Below are positions 14,982-21,842 of a DNA stretch of 33,072 nt, in pieces (the stretch's first letter is position 1; every line of letters begins with the position of its first letter). The stretch is from contig JALEQY010000065.1 of assembly GCA_022763735.1 (NCBI GenBank), positions 69,662 to 102,733 of the forward strand. Direction: 5' to 3'. Made by a program: the position numbers and the translations under genes. The stretch is from Clostridiales bacterium (GTDB lineage: Bacteria > Bacillota > Clostridia > Peptostreptococcales > Anaerovoracaceae). The notes beneath the pieces are model-generated. The model did no database searches. It saw only the letters and a list, made by a program, of their open reading frames with translations, and was not told the origin of the DNA.

Positions 14982-15920
14982 TTAATCCTGATCCACCATG
15001 ATATGCATATTCTTAAGCCGTGAGTCACTGATGCTGCGCATCAGTTCCTCTCCATGACTCTGAAGAAAACTGTCTGTAGTCAGTGTAAGTCCCCTTCTGT
15101 TGAGTTCACGTCCGATTTCAATACAGATATTCTCAATGATCCATTCCTTGCGGCTCCTGTTATCCATGCTGTCAGGCAGCATCACAAGTTCTCTTAGCTG
15201 AGCTGTCACACCTTTGAGTAATGTAAGCTCCTGTGCCGCTCTGAATGCCCACTTGTAAAACGGCATATAGCTCTCATTGAGAAGAAAAACTGCAGACAGC
15301 GCTGTGTTCACAAATTCACAGCATGACATATAAGCTGCATAGCAGTCCCCTCGTTTCATGCATCTCGGATAATTATACTGACCCGACTGAGCCATAACAG
15401 CAGTTTTGGCAGCAAGCTTTTTCCTTACAACATCTATTGGATAAAAACCTTTCAGAATATTTCTTATCTCAGTGAAAGTCCCCCGATAGTCACAGAACAC
15501 CTGCCCGTTTACCGCCTTCGCCAGAAAGCTCTGGGGTATGCGCAGCCACTCCATATTATCTTTCGGTGCATGTGTAAGGCCTGTATACCTCTGATAAAAC
15601 TCTTCTATGGAGAAAACACCAACTCTGCCGCCACCCTGAGGTGACTGTATTCTTCTCACACCCTGCCATTCTGCAGGAAGCGCCTCATACGCCTGCTTCA
15701 TCGCTGCACCTGTTTTCGTATACACCTCCTGAGGCAGCCAGATGCAGAATCCCGGTCCGAAATCATGGTCACGGGAAAATTCATCGTCAAATCCGAAACA
15801 CTCGGATCCTTCACCTACAAGACCTGCTGCGATCGAATCCTTGTAACCGGCAAACTGTTTCTCGATCATCGGTCTGCCGAATTCTTCAAAATAAGCTCTG
15901 CTAAGCTCCATTCCTTTCAT
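14982..15920 (-). CDS. DUF4037 protein, nucleotidyltransferase-like
   Basis: Protein of 312 residues matching DUF4037. Residues 36-55 read GEGSECFGFDDEFSRDHDFG: a Gly-Ser followed by acidic residues (Asp45, Asp46, Asp51, Asp53), which resembles the GS...DxD metal site of the nucleotidyltransferase fold. The remainder (to residue 312) is helical and includes a second conserved-looking block, KRGDCYAAYMSCCEFVNTALSAVFLLN, similar in pattern to HEPN-type helical partners. The start overlaps the TPR stop as ATGA, with GGAGG 7 nt before it. Substrate unknown; nucleotide or amine transfer is inferred. Confidence 0.85.
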   Translation of the reverse strand: MKGMELSRAYFEEFGRPMIEKQFAGYKDSIAAGLVGEGSECFGFDDEFSRDHDFGPGFCIWLPQEVYTKTGAAMKQAYEALPAEWQGVRRIQSPQGGGRVGVFSIEEFYQRYTGLTHAPKDNMEWLRIPQSFLAKAVNGQVFCDYRGTFTEIRNILKGFYPIDVVRKKLAAKTAVMAQSGQYNYPRCMKRGDCYAAYMSCCEFVNTALSAVFLLNESYMPFYKWAFRAAQELTLLKGVTAQLRELVMLPDSMDNRSRKEWIIENICIEIGRELNRRGLTLTTDSFLQSHGEELMRSISDSRLKNMHIMVDQD

Positions 15921-16741
15921 ATTCCGGCCTCCTGTCTGCGTTTCTCTTTTACTTTCTCAAGATTTGATACGACGAGATCATAATACGGCACTCTGCCAAA
16001 ATCACGTTCTATAAGTTCCAGCGCTTTCTGATAATACTTTTCAGCTTCAATGTATCTGCCAGTCAGATAGTACACCTGTCCTAGTCCTGCACAGGCAGAA
16101 GAGTAATGTACATCACTTCCTCCTGTATCTCTGAGAAATATATCCTCTGCCGACAGGAAACTTTCTTTTGCCATCTCCAGCTTGTTCTGACGCACCTGCA
16201 GCTCACCCAGGTTCACATAGGTCGTTGCCAGTTCACCCCTGCACTGAGGCAGGCCTCTGATTATATTGAATGCAGTATCAAGTGCTTTTTCCGCTTCCGC
16301 AAACTCACCTGTCTGGCGATATATCATACTGATGTTATTGCACAGAGCTGCCATTCTGTAGTCTCCGGAAAGCCCTAGTTTTATCAGCATATCGCGACTT
16401 CTTGTGAAATATTCCAGTGCTTCCTGATTCTCACCGGCACTCAGATGCACATCACCGGCATTGATGAGAGCAGTAGCGTAATTTTCTGTGTTTTCCATAC
16501 CGAGATTCTGCAGAATGTACAGCACTCTCTGATAAAGCATTTTCGCTCTGTCAGTCTTTCCCATAGCCCTGCAGAGCCCTCCCAGTTCATTGCACACTGC
16601 AACAATACCGTATTTATCAGCTCTGTTTTCTGCTTCTCTCAGCCAGCTTTCCATGTATCTCATGGTATCTGCGCTGTCCTTCTTCTGAAACATGATATCA
16701 AGCCCATCGTAAAATTCTTTTAAAGATATTCTGTCATCCAT
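15917..16741 (-). CDS. Tetratricopeptide-repeat protein
   Basis: Protein of 274 residues consisting of about six TPR helical hairpins. Typical repeat cores are GKTDRAKMLYQRVLYIL, GENQEALEYFTRSRDML, GEFAEAEKALDTAFNII, NKLEMAKESFLSAEDIF and GRYIEAEKYYQKALELI. It has no enzymatic domain, signal peptide or membrane segment, so it is a protein-interaction scaffold. The ATG at 16741 is preferred to a GTG at 16753 because GTGGAG would be its ribosome binding site. It is first in an operon with the DUF4037 and DUF4125 genes and overlaps DUF4037 by 4 nt. Confidence 0.88.
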   Translation of the reverse strand: MDDRISLKEFYDGLDIMFQKKDSADTMRYMESWLREAENRADKYGIVAVCNELGGLCRAMGKTDRAKMLYQRVLYILQNLGMENTENYATALINAGDVHLSAGENQEALEYFTRSRDMLIKLGLSGDYRMAALCNNISMIYRQTGEFAEAEKALDTAFNIIRGLPQCRGELATTYVNLGELQVRQNKLEMAKESFLSAEDIFLRDTGGSDVHYSSACAGLGQVYYLTGRYIEAEKYYQKALELIERDFGRVPYYDLVVSNLEKVKEKRRQEAGI

Positions 16742-16788
16742 TGTCTGCTCCACTGTAAATCAATTATAATTATATAAATTCGGGTATA

Positions 16789-16817
16789 AGTATAAAATAT
16801 TTTTCGCTTTCAGGCAA
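16789..16817 (-). promoter_or_regulatory. Promoter of the TPR-DUF4037-DUF4125 operon
   Basis: On the minus strand TTGCCT (16812-16817) and TATACT (16789-16794) are separated by exactly 17 bp, giving a short leader of about 40 nt to the ATG at 16741. It lies in the 160-bp divergent interval shared with the YyaL-type gene. Confidence 0.65.
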
Positions 16818-16854
16818 TAGCAATGTTTAAAGAATTTTCTGACGCAAATACTAA

Positions 16855-16879
16855 ATCAGATAATAAAAACATATCTGAT
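16855..16879. promoter_or_regulatory. Inverted repeat upstream of the YyaL-type gene
   Basis: ATCAGATA-N9-TATCTGAT is a perfect 8-bp dyad located 22 nt before the start codon, between the divergent genes. It may be an operator or a leader hairpin; no regulator is identified. Confidence 0.55.
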
Positions 16880-16901
16880 ATTCTATGAAAGGATGATATC
16901 A

Positions 16902-18674
16902 ATGTCAAATAAACTTCTAAATGAGACAAGCCCGTATCTGCTGCAGCATGCAGATAACCCTGTAGACTGGCATCCATGGGGCGAAGAGGCCTTCACAAAG
17001 GCACACCTTGAAAATAAACCTGTTTTCGTAAGCATCGGATACTCTACATGCCACTGGTGCCATGTCATGGCTCATGAATCTTTTGAAAACCCTGATATTG
17101 CTGAATATCTCAATAAAAACTATGTATCCGTCAAAGTGGACCGGGAGGAACGCCCCGATATCGACCAGGTATACATGCGTGCCTGTCAGGCTGTCACCGG
17201 CAGCGGCGGATGGCCCATGAGCATATTCATGCTGCCGGACAAACGTCCCTTTTTCGCAGGAACCTACTTCCCTCCGCAGCAGTTCCTGCAGATTCTTCGT
17301 GCACTTCACTCCAGCTGGCAATCCGATTCCGGTCTTATTGAGGAAAGTGCTGAACAGATCAAAGATATCGTAAACCGTATGTTCCCGGACAGGTCTTCTG
17401 CCGTGTTTTCGGGAAAAGATGAGCACCAGCTGACACGCGATGCCGTCAGAAGTTTCCGCCAGACCTTCGACAGGGAATATGGCGGTTTCGGAAATGCTCC
17501 GAAGTTTCCGTCACCTCAAAATCTGCTCTTTCTTCTGGGCGCAGCTCCTGACATGGCCGAAAAAACACTGCTTCAGATGTACAAAGGCGGAATATACGAC
17601 CATATAGGAGGAGGATTTTCCCGGTATTCCACAGATCACAGATGGCTGGTGCCGCATTTTGAGAAAATGCTCTACGACAATGCACTGCTGGCCATCGCGT
17701 ACACAATGGCATACGCCTGCACTGACAGACCTGTTTACGAATCTGTTGTATCAGGAATTTTTTCTTATCTCAGCCGGGAGATGATATCCCCGGAAGGCTG
17801 TTTCTATGCTGCTCAGGATGCCGACAGCGAAGGAGTGGAAGGCAGATATTATCTCTTTACACCTGATGAAATAACATCAGTCCTCGGCGACGATGAAGCC
17901 GCGAAGTTCTGCAGACAGTATGATATCACCCCGCAGGGAAACTGGGAGGGAAAAAGCATACCTAATCTCCTGAAGCATGATGCAATACCAGAGATGTCAT
18001 CTGACAGCACCAAATCCCGACTTCTGGAATACAGGAAACAGCGCACCTCTCTGCACACGGACAAAAAAATCCTTACCGGCTGGAATGCGCTGACTGCAGC
18101 AGCTCTGTCTTTTGCCGGCAGAACATTTGAGAATAATGAATATATCAGCACGGCAGAGAATATTTCAGATTTCATAGAAAAAGAGCTTCACAGAGGAGAT
18201 ACACTTTTCTCAGGTATTACGGCCGGCAGAATAATCAGCCCCGGATTTCTCGACGATTATTCCTTTTATATTTTTGCTCTTATTCAGATATACAAAACAA
18301 CCGGTGATGAAAAATACTATGACCGGGCTTATAAACTCCTGAAAAAAACAATCCGGAGCTTTGAGGATAAAAAGAATGGGGGCTTCTTCTTCTCAGGGAC
18401 TGACAACGAAACTATGATAGCTCCTGTCAAAGAAACCTACGATGGAGCCATCCCGTCAGGAAACTCAGTAATGACCTACAATCTTCTCTACTTTGCCGAC
18501 AGAACTGACAGCCCGGAGATTACCGGCAGCCTTAACAGACATCGCAGCTTCATGGACGCAGCAGCATCCGGTTATCCGCAAGGGCACTGTTTCCATCTGT
18601 TTTCACTGTTTCCTGCAAAAAAAATCATCTGTCGCGACAATATATGCCGTCAGACAGATGAAGCTATTTTATAG
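16902..18674 (+). CDS. Thioredoxin-domain DUF255 protein of the YyaL/SPATA20 type
   Basis: Protein of 590 residues, start at 16902 (AAAGGA upstream; an in-frame ATG at 16893 has its SD-like AAGG directly adjacent). The N-terminus [27 protein letters not shown] and the thioredoxin-like [15 protein letters not shown] (CxxC) define the DUF255 domain, followed by an (alpha/alpha)6-barrel typical of sugar epimerases/cellobiose 2-epimerase-like enzymes, with [38 protein letters not shown] and LTGWNAL. The chain is shorter than the roughly 650-690 residues of many homologues: the C-terminal part after [10 protein letters not shown] is reduced. Function unknown. It is the only plus-strand gene I accept; its stop overlaps that of the convergent oxidoreductase. 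Confidence 0.93.
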   Translation: MSNKLLNETSPYLLQHADNPVDWHPWGEEAFTKAHLENKPVFVSIGYSTCHWCHVMAHESFENPDIAEYLNKNYVSVKVDREERPDIDQVYMRACQAVTGSGGWPMSIFMLPDKRPFFAGTYFPPQQFLQILRALHSSWQSDSGLIEESAEQIKDIVNRMFPDRSSAVFSGKDEHQLTRDAVRSFRQTFDREYGGFGNAPKFPSPQNLLFLLGAAPDMAEKTLLQMYKGGIYDHIGGGFSRYSTDHRWLVPHFEKMLYDNALLAIAYTMAYACTDRPVYESVVSGIFSYLSREMISPEGCFYAAQDADSEGVEGRYYLFTPDEITSVLGDDEAAKFCRQYDITPQGNWEGKSIPNLLKHDAIPEMSSDSTKSRLLEYRKQRTSLHTDKKILTGWNALTAAALSFAGRTFENNEYISTAENISDFIEKELHRGDTLFSGITAGRIISPGFLDDYSFYIFALIQIYKTTGDEKYYDRAYKLLKKTIRSFEDKKNGGFFFSGTDNETMIAPVKETYDGAIPSGNSVMTYNLLYFADRTDSPEITGSLNRHRSFMDAAASGYPQGHCFHLFSLFPAKKIICRDNICRQTDEAIL

Positions 18675-19964
18675 ATGCAGATTCTTTGTCGCGGGATTGT
18701 CAGTCACATGTCCATCGTGATCAAACCGTGATCCGTGGCACTGACAGTCCCACGAATTTTCTGACGGATTTTCACTGAGTCTGCATCCCAGATGGGTGCA
18801 TCGCTTTCCTCCTGGTATGCAGAAGTTCTTCAAAGTTGTGCCTATATTGCTCAGCAGCTGCTTTGAGGCAATGCTCCTGTCTGTATGAAACGCTTCCGCA
18901 AATTCATTTTTCCTGCCAGTAACCATATCCGCAATTACAGTTGCCGCATTCATGGCAGATGTCATACCCCACTCGTTGAAGCCTGTTATAACATACCAGT
19001 TATCTTCGCTCAGGCAGTATCTGCCTACGTAAGGAACATCATCAAGACTCTTGCAATCCTGAGCAGCCCATGCATATTTTTCACGTGCCTGCGGGAAATG
19101 TTCGGCCACAAACTTACGTACAATTCTGAAACCGTCGTCAGATGCTCCCGTTCTGTGATCCCCTCCTCCGACAATCAGCAGATCTCTGTAATTCCTCAGA
19201 TAAATTCCTCGGTCACTATCCTCCGCATAGGTGCCTGCAAGCACCGGAGCATTTTCAAGTGCAATTGCGAAGGAACGCTTCTGGTAAAGCTTCAGTGGAT
19301 ACAGTCCGTGGATTTTAATAAAAGGATAATGGGAGGCGAAAACTATTTTATCTGCTTTGATTTTCCCGCTTTTTGTGTATGCTGTATTACCCTTTACATC
19401 TTCAACAAACGTATTTTCCCTGATATTAAGCTCACGTGAAATTTCTGACAGGAACTTCAAAGGGTGAAACTGCGCCATACTGTCAAAACGTACAGCTCCG
19501 GCAGTTTCGAAAGGAAGTCCGGTATCTTCAGTGAAACCGGCTTCTGCTCCCAGTTCACGTGCCACAGCCGCTTCCACTTTAAGGCATCTGTTATCAGTAC
19601 GGGAATACACATACGACGGCTTCTTTACGAAATCACATTCGATATTCTCAGCCAGTTTTTCAAATATTCCTGCCGCCGCCATATTTGCTTCAAGATAAAC
19701 CTTCGCCTTCTCTTTTCCGAATTTCTTTATCAGTTTTGTATATATGCTCCCATGCTGCACCGTTATGACAGCAGTAGTCCCTCTGGTGGTTCCACTGCAT
19801 ATTTTCCTGCCTTCCACCAGCAGGTGCTCCACACCTCGCTCCCGAAGCATGTATGCACACAGTAGCCCCGCAATGCCGCCGCCGATTACCAGAACTTCAG
19901 TTTCAGTATCTCCTTTGAGCCGTGGAAACTCCGGCATTATCACATTATTTTCCCATAAGTACAT
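18669..19964 (-). CDS. FAD-dependent oxidoreductase with C-terminal Rieske domain
   Basis: Protein of 431 residues. The N-terminal DAO-type FAD domain starts with [17 protein letters not shown] (about 25-41), followed by the [15 protein letters not shown] segment. Near residue 380-415 is a Rieske [2Fe-2S] site, C-T-H-LGC and C-Q-C-H-GS, with two Cys and two His ligands in CTHLGC...CQCHGSRF. Such fusions are common in Firmicutes; the electron acceptor and substrate are not known. The C-terminus is short after the Rieske box (NPATKNLHL). The stop codons of this gene and of the convergent YyaL-type gene overlap within TTATAG at 18669-18674. Confidence 0.92.
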   Translation of the reverse strand: MYLWENNVIMPEFPRLKGDTETEVLVIGGGIAGLLCAYMLRERGVEHLLVEGRKICSGTTRGTTAVITVQHGSIYTKLIKKFGKEKAKVYLEANMAAAGIFEKLAENIECDFVKKPSYVYSRTDNRCLKVEAAVARELGAEAGFTEDTGLPFETAGAVRFDSMAQFHPLKFLSEISRELNIRENTFVEDVKGNTAYTKSGKIKADKIVFASHYPFIKIHGLYPLKLYQKRSFAIALENAPVLAGTYAEDSDRGIYLRNYRDLLIVGGGDHRTGASDDGFRIVRKFVAEHFPQAREKYAWAAQDCKSLDDVPYVGRYCLSEDNWYVITGFNEWGMTSAMNAATVIADMVTGRKNEFAEAFHTDRSIASKQLLSNIGTTLKNFCIPGGKRCTHLGCRLSENPSENSWDCQCHGSRFDHDGHVTDNPATKNLHL

Positions 19965-20036
19965 GTCAAAACCCTCCTCAGGACGATTCTGTACATGTTT
20001 GCATGATTGTATACAACTGATCCGCCTTTGAATACT

Positions 20037-20555
20037 CTATCTGTAATACTGCACCTTTTCCCACAGACTTTCATCCAGCACCAGGTCCGGACGCTTTTCT
20101 GAAGCAATACCAAGAGACAGTACCGCTTCTACCGCATATGTTTCATCAAGGTCAAAAAGCTTTCTGACATATTCTTCGCTCGTTATTCCCTTTATTCCGC
20201 TTCTGCGGTTTCTTATCTGAATCCAGCAGCTGCCTACACCCTGTTCTGCAGCTGTGATATGCATGTTGCTCATGGCAATGGAACAGTCCTCAATCCAGAC
20301 ATCATTTACCGTCGTATCAGCTGTCACTATCACTGCTGCATCAGCTGTTTTCAGCATATCGGCGCTTCCTTCCCGGGCATCCGTCAGCTTCAGCAGCAGT
20401 TCTTTATCCTGAACAACAAGGAATTTCCATGGTCTCAGATTTCTTGACGTCGGCGACATCAGAGCTGCAGTCATAATTGTTTTAATCTTATTTTCAGGAA
20501 TATGTTCGGACGTATATCTGCGTATGCTTCTGCGTTTTGCAAGTTTTTCTATCAT
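20037..20555 (-). CDS. Nitroreductase-family FMN oxidoreductase
   Basis: Protein of 172 residues; the start at 20555 (MIEKLAKRRSIRRYT) has GGAG 7 nt upstream, and the extension to 20609 runs toward the tRNA terminator. The FMN-binding signatures RRSIRRY and SPTSRNLRPWKFLVV (about 27-41) are present, as is the GVGSCWIQIR segment. The family reduces nitro-aromatics, quinones or other small electrophiles with NAD(P)H as dimers. The segment RSGIKGITSEEYVRKLFDLDETYAVEAVLSLGIASEKRP is typical of the C-terminal half. It does not look linked to its neighbours. Confidence 0.9.
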   Translation of the reverse strand: MIEKLAKRRSIRRYTSEHIPENKIKTIMTAALMSPTSRNLRPWKFLVVQDKELLLKLTDAREGSADMLKTADAAVIVTADTTVNDVWIEDCSIAMSNMHITAAEQGVGSCWIQIRNRRSGIKGITSEEYVRKLFDLDETYAVEAVLSLGIASEKRPDLVLDESLWEKVQYYR

Positions 20556-20586
20556 AAGTTCACTCCTCATTTCCGATATGGTAAAG

Positions 20587-20621
20587 AAAAAACGCTGGAA
20601 ATAAATCAAATTCCAACGTTT
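20587..20621 (-). terminator. Intrinsic terminator after tRNA-Leu
   Basis: AAACGTTGGAA / TTCCAGCGTTT pair over 11 bp (one G-U) with a 10-nt loop, followed by TTTTTT on the minus strand. It begins 5 nt after the tRNA CCA end and lies just upstream of the nitroreductase gene. Confidence 0.88.
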
Positions 20622-20625
20622 CTCA

Positions 20626-20708
20626 TGGTGCGGCCTACCGGACTTGAACCGGTACGGTCTCCCACACGCCCCTCAAACGTGCGCGTCTGCCTATTCCGCC
20701 AAGGCCGC
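20626..20708 (-). tRNA. tRNA-Leu (anticodon GAG), CCA encoded
   Basis: An 83-nt tRNA with a class II variable arm. The acceptor stem is GCGGCCT / AGGCCGC with discriminator A and encoded CCA. The anticodon stem CACGT / GCGTG encloses the loop TTGAGGG, giving anticodon GAG, which reads CUC/CUU leucine codons. The T arm GGTTCAAGTCC is canonical. Its promoter is at 20740-20767. Confidence 0.95.
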
Positions 20709-20739
20709 AAATATTTGTTTTTCGTCAAGCGACTTTTTT

Positions 20740-20767
20740 ATTATACTATATTTACAAAATAATGCAA
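20740..20767 (-). promoter_or_regulatory. Promoter of tRNA-Leu
   Basis: TTGCAT (20762-20767) and perfect TATAAT (20740-20745) on the minus strand with a 16-bp spacer, about 25 nt before the tRNA 5' end. It closely resembles the promoter of the structured RNA at 21153-21181. Confidence 0.75.
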
Positions 20768-20810
20768 GGGTTTTTTTCATATTTTTTTATAATTCCTGAT
20801 ATTTTTTGAC

Positions 20811-21146
20811 AAAAAAATAATAATGCCAATTGCTTCCATCCAGATTTCTTAACCTGCAAAGCTTCCATCTTCTGACCTCTGATTCTCCAGACTAACATTT
20901 ATTACACTCTACTCTGCAGTTTAACGACTGCTCTACTGTCTGTATTCATCGGTTCTCTTAAAGTTTCTGCTTCGCTCCTCCCGGCTCCTGTGGTCCGATG
21001 AGGGTCTGAATTTCAAACAATTGGTATTATCTTTGTGTTTCGATATAAACTTCTGGCGGAATCACCTTCTTTCTTAATGCTGACTATTCGTATTAGAAAC
21101 TTCACCTTGAAGGTACGAGCTTCGGCTTTAACTCTTCCCTTGTGTT
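20811..21146 (-). ncRNA. Structured noncoding RNA of unidentified class (about 335 nt)
   Basis: The 490-bp gap between coaE and tRNA-Leu has no plausible gene but shows signs of an independent RNA gene. A strong promoter (21153-21181) starts it, and an uninterrupted U-rich tract (20811-20822) ends it. Complementary segments are plentiful: 20946-20952 with 20995-21001 (7 bp), 20961-20967 with 21096-21102 (7 bp, crossing the former and thus a possible pseudoknot), 20888-20892 with 20938-20942 around a hairpin 20916-20920/20927-20931, and a long-range helix between 20822-20837 and about 21012-21027 (14 of 15 pairs), which closes just before the U-tract. It is not tRNA, tmRNA, RNase P, SRP or 6S RNA by recognisable motifs. 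raiA- or ROOL-type RNAs are possible candidates, unproven. Confidence 0.65.
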
Positions 21147-21152
21147 GATATT

Positions 21153-21181
21153 ATTATATCACCGCATCTTACACAATGCAA
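21153..21181 (-). promoter_or_regulatory. Strong promoter of the structured RNA
   Basis: TTGCAT (21176-21181) and TATAAT (21153-21158) on the minus strand with a 17-bp spacer; predicted start near 21146. It lies 20 bp after the coaE stop codon. Confidence 0.8.
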
Positions 21182-21200
21182 GAATTATTTGAAAATTCCA

Positions 21201-21830
21201 CTAAATTTTTTTCAGATAATTCTCTAATTTTTTAAACAGTTCTTCCTGTGTACCGGAATTATCTATCACAATATCTGCCTTTGATATTTTATCCTGATCA
21301 CTCATCTGATTTCTGATTCTGTTGCCAACCTCTTCCGGAGTTGCCTTATCACGTGCACATACTCTGGCAATCCTGATATCCATATCAGCCACCATCAGCA
21401 GCACCTCGTCACATCTTGATTCAAGTCCGGCTTCAAACAGCAGCGGCGCGTCCAGAAGAACTGCAGAAACGCTGCAGTTCTTCCTGATATCGTCGATCTG
21501 ACTGTCTATTTCACAGATTATTGTATCGAACATCAGCTCATCCAGTTTATTCTTTCTTCTGACATCTGTAAACACCAGAGATGCCAGCGCCTTACGGTCG
21601 AGAGAGCCATCGGAACCAATAATCTTCACACCTTTCACGCCCATCTCTCCTTCAGGTCCGAACACCTCATCCAGCACCTGCAGCATCGGACTTCCGTCTG
21701 CCGTAATACTATGACTTATCCTATCAGCATCAACATGTGCCATTCCTTTTGATGTCAGATACTGTGCTGCAGTTGACTTGCCGGTTCCTATACCACCTGT
21801 AAGCCCTATCACTTTCACTCTGTTGTCCAT
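21201..21830 (-). CDS. coaE: Dephospho-CoA kinase CoaE
   Basis: Protein of 209 residues, the normal CoaE length. The P-loop is GLTGGIGTGKST (about 9-20), followed by DADRISH (about 35-41) and the DAPLLFEAG segment (about 127-135), all diagnostic for the family that phosphorylates dephospho-CoA at the 3' hydroxyl, the last step of CoA synthesis. It starts 12 nt after polA and is probably co-transcribed with it, an arrangement common in Firmicutes. Confidence 0.96.
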   Translation of the reverse strand: MDNRVKVIGLTGGIGTGKSTAAQYLTSKGMAHVDADRISHSITADGSPMLQVLDEVFGPEGEMGVKGVKIIGSDGSLDRKALASLVFTDVRRKNKLDELMFDTIICEIDSQIDDIRKNCSVSAVLLDAPLLFEAGLESRCDEVLLMVADMDIRIARVCARDKATPEEVGNRIRNQMSDQDKISKADIVIDNSGTQEELFKKLENYLKKI

Positions 21831-21842
21831 AGTAATTCTCCA

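Noticed and set aside
18493..18720. Possible frameshifted C-terminus of the YyaL-type protein
   Set aside because: The alternative frame has no similarity to the family C-terminus; the annotated frame continues plausibly to its stop, so no frameshift is claimed.
19464..19865. Plus-strand frame opposite the FAD-Rieske oxidoreductase
   Set aside because: Antisense to a clear FAD/Rieske gene and without recognisable protein features.
20709..21200. tmRNA, RNase P or SRP RNA as identity of the structured RNA
   Set aside because: The tRNA-like ends of tmRNA, the conserved RNase P core and the SRP GGAAG/tetraloop arrangement are not present.
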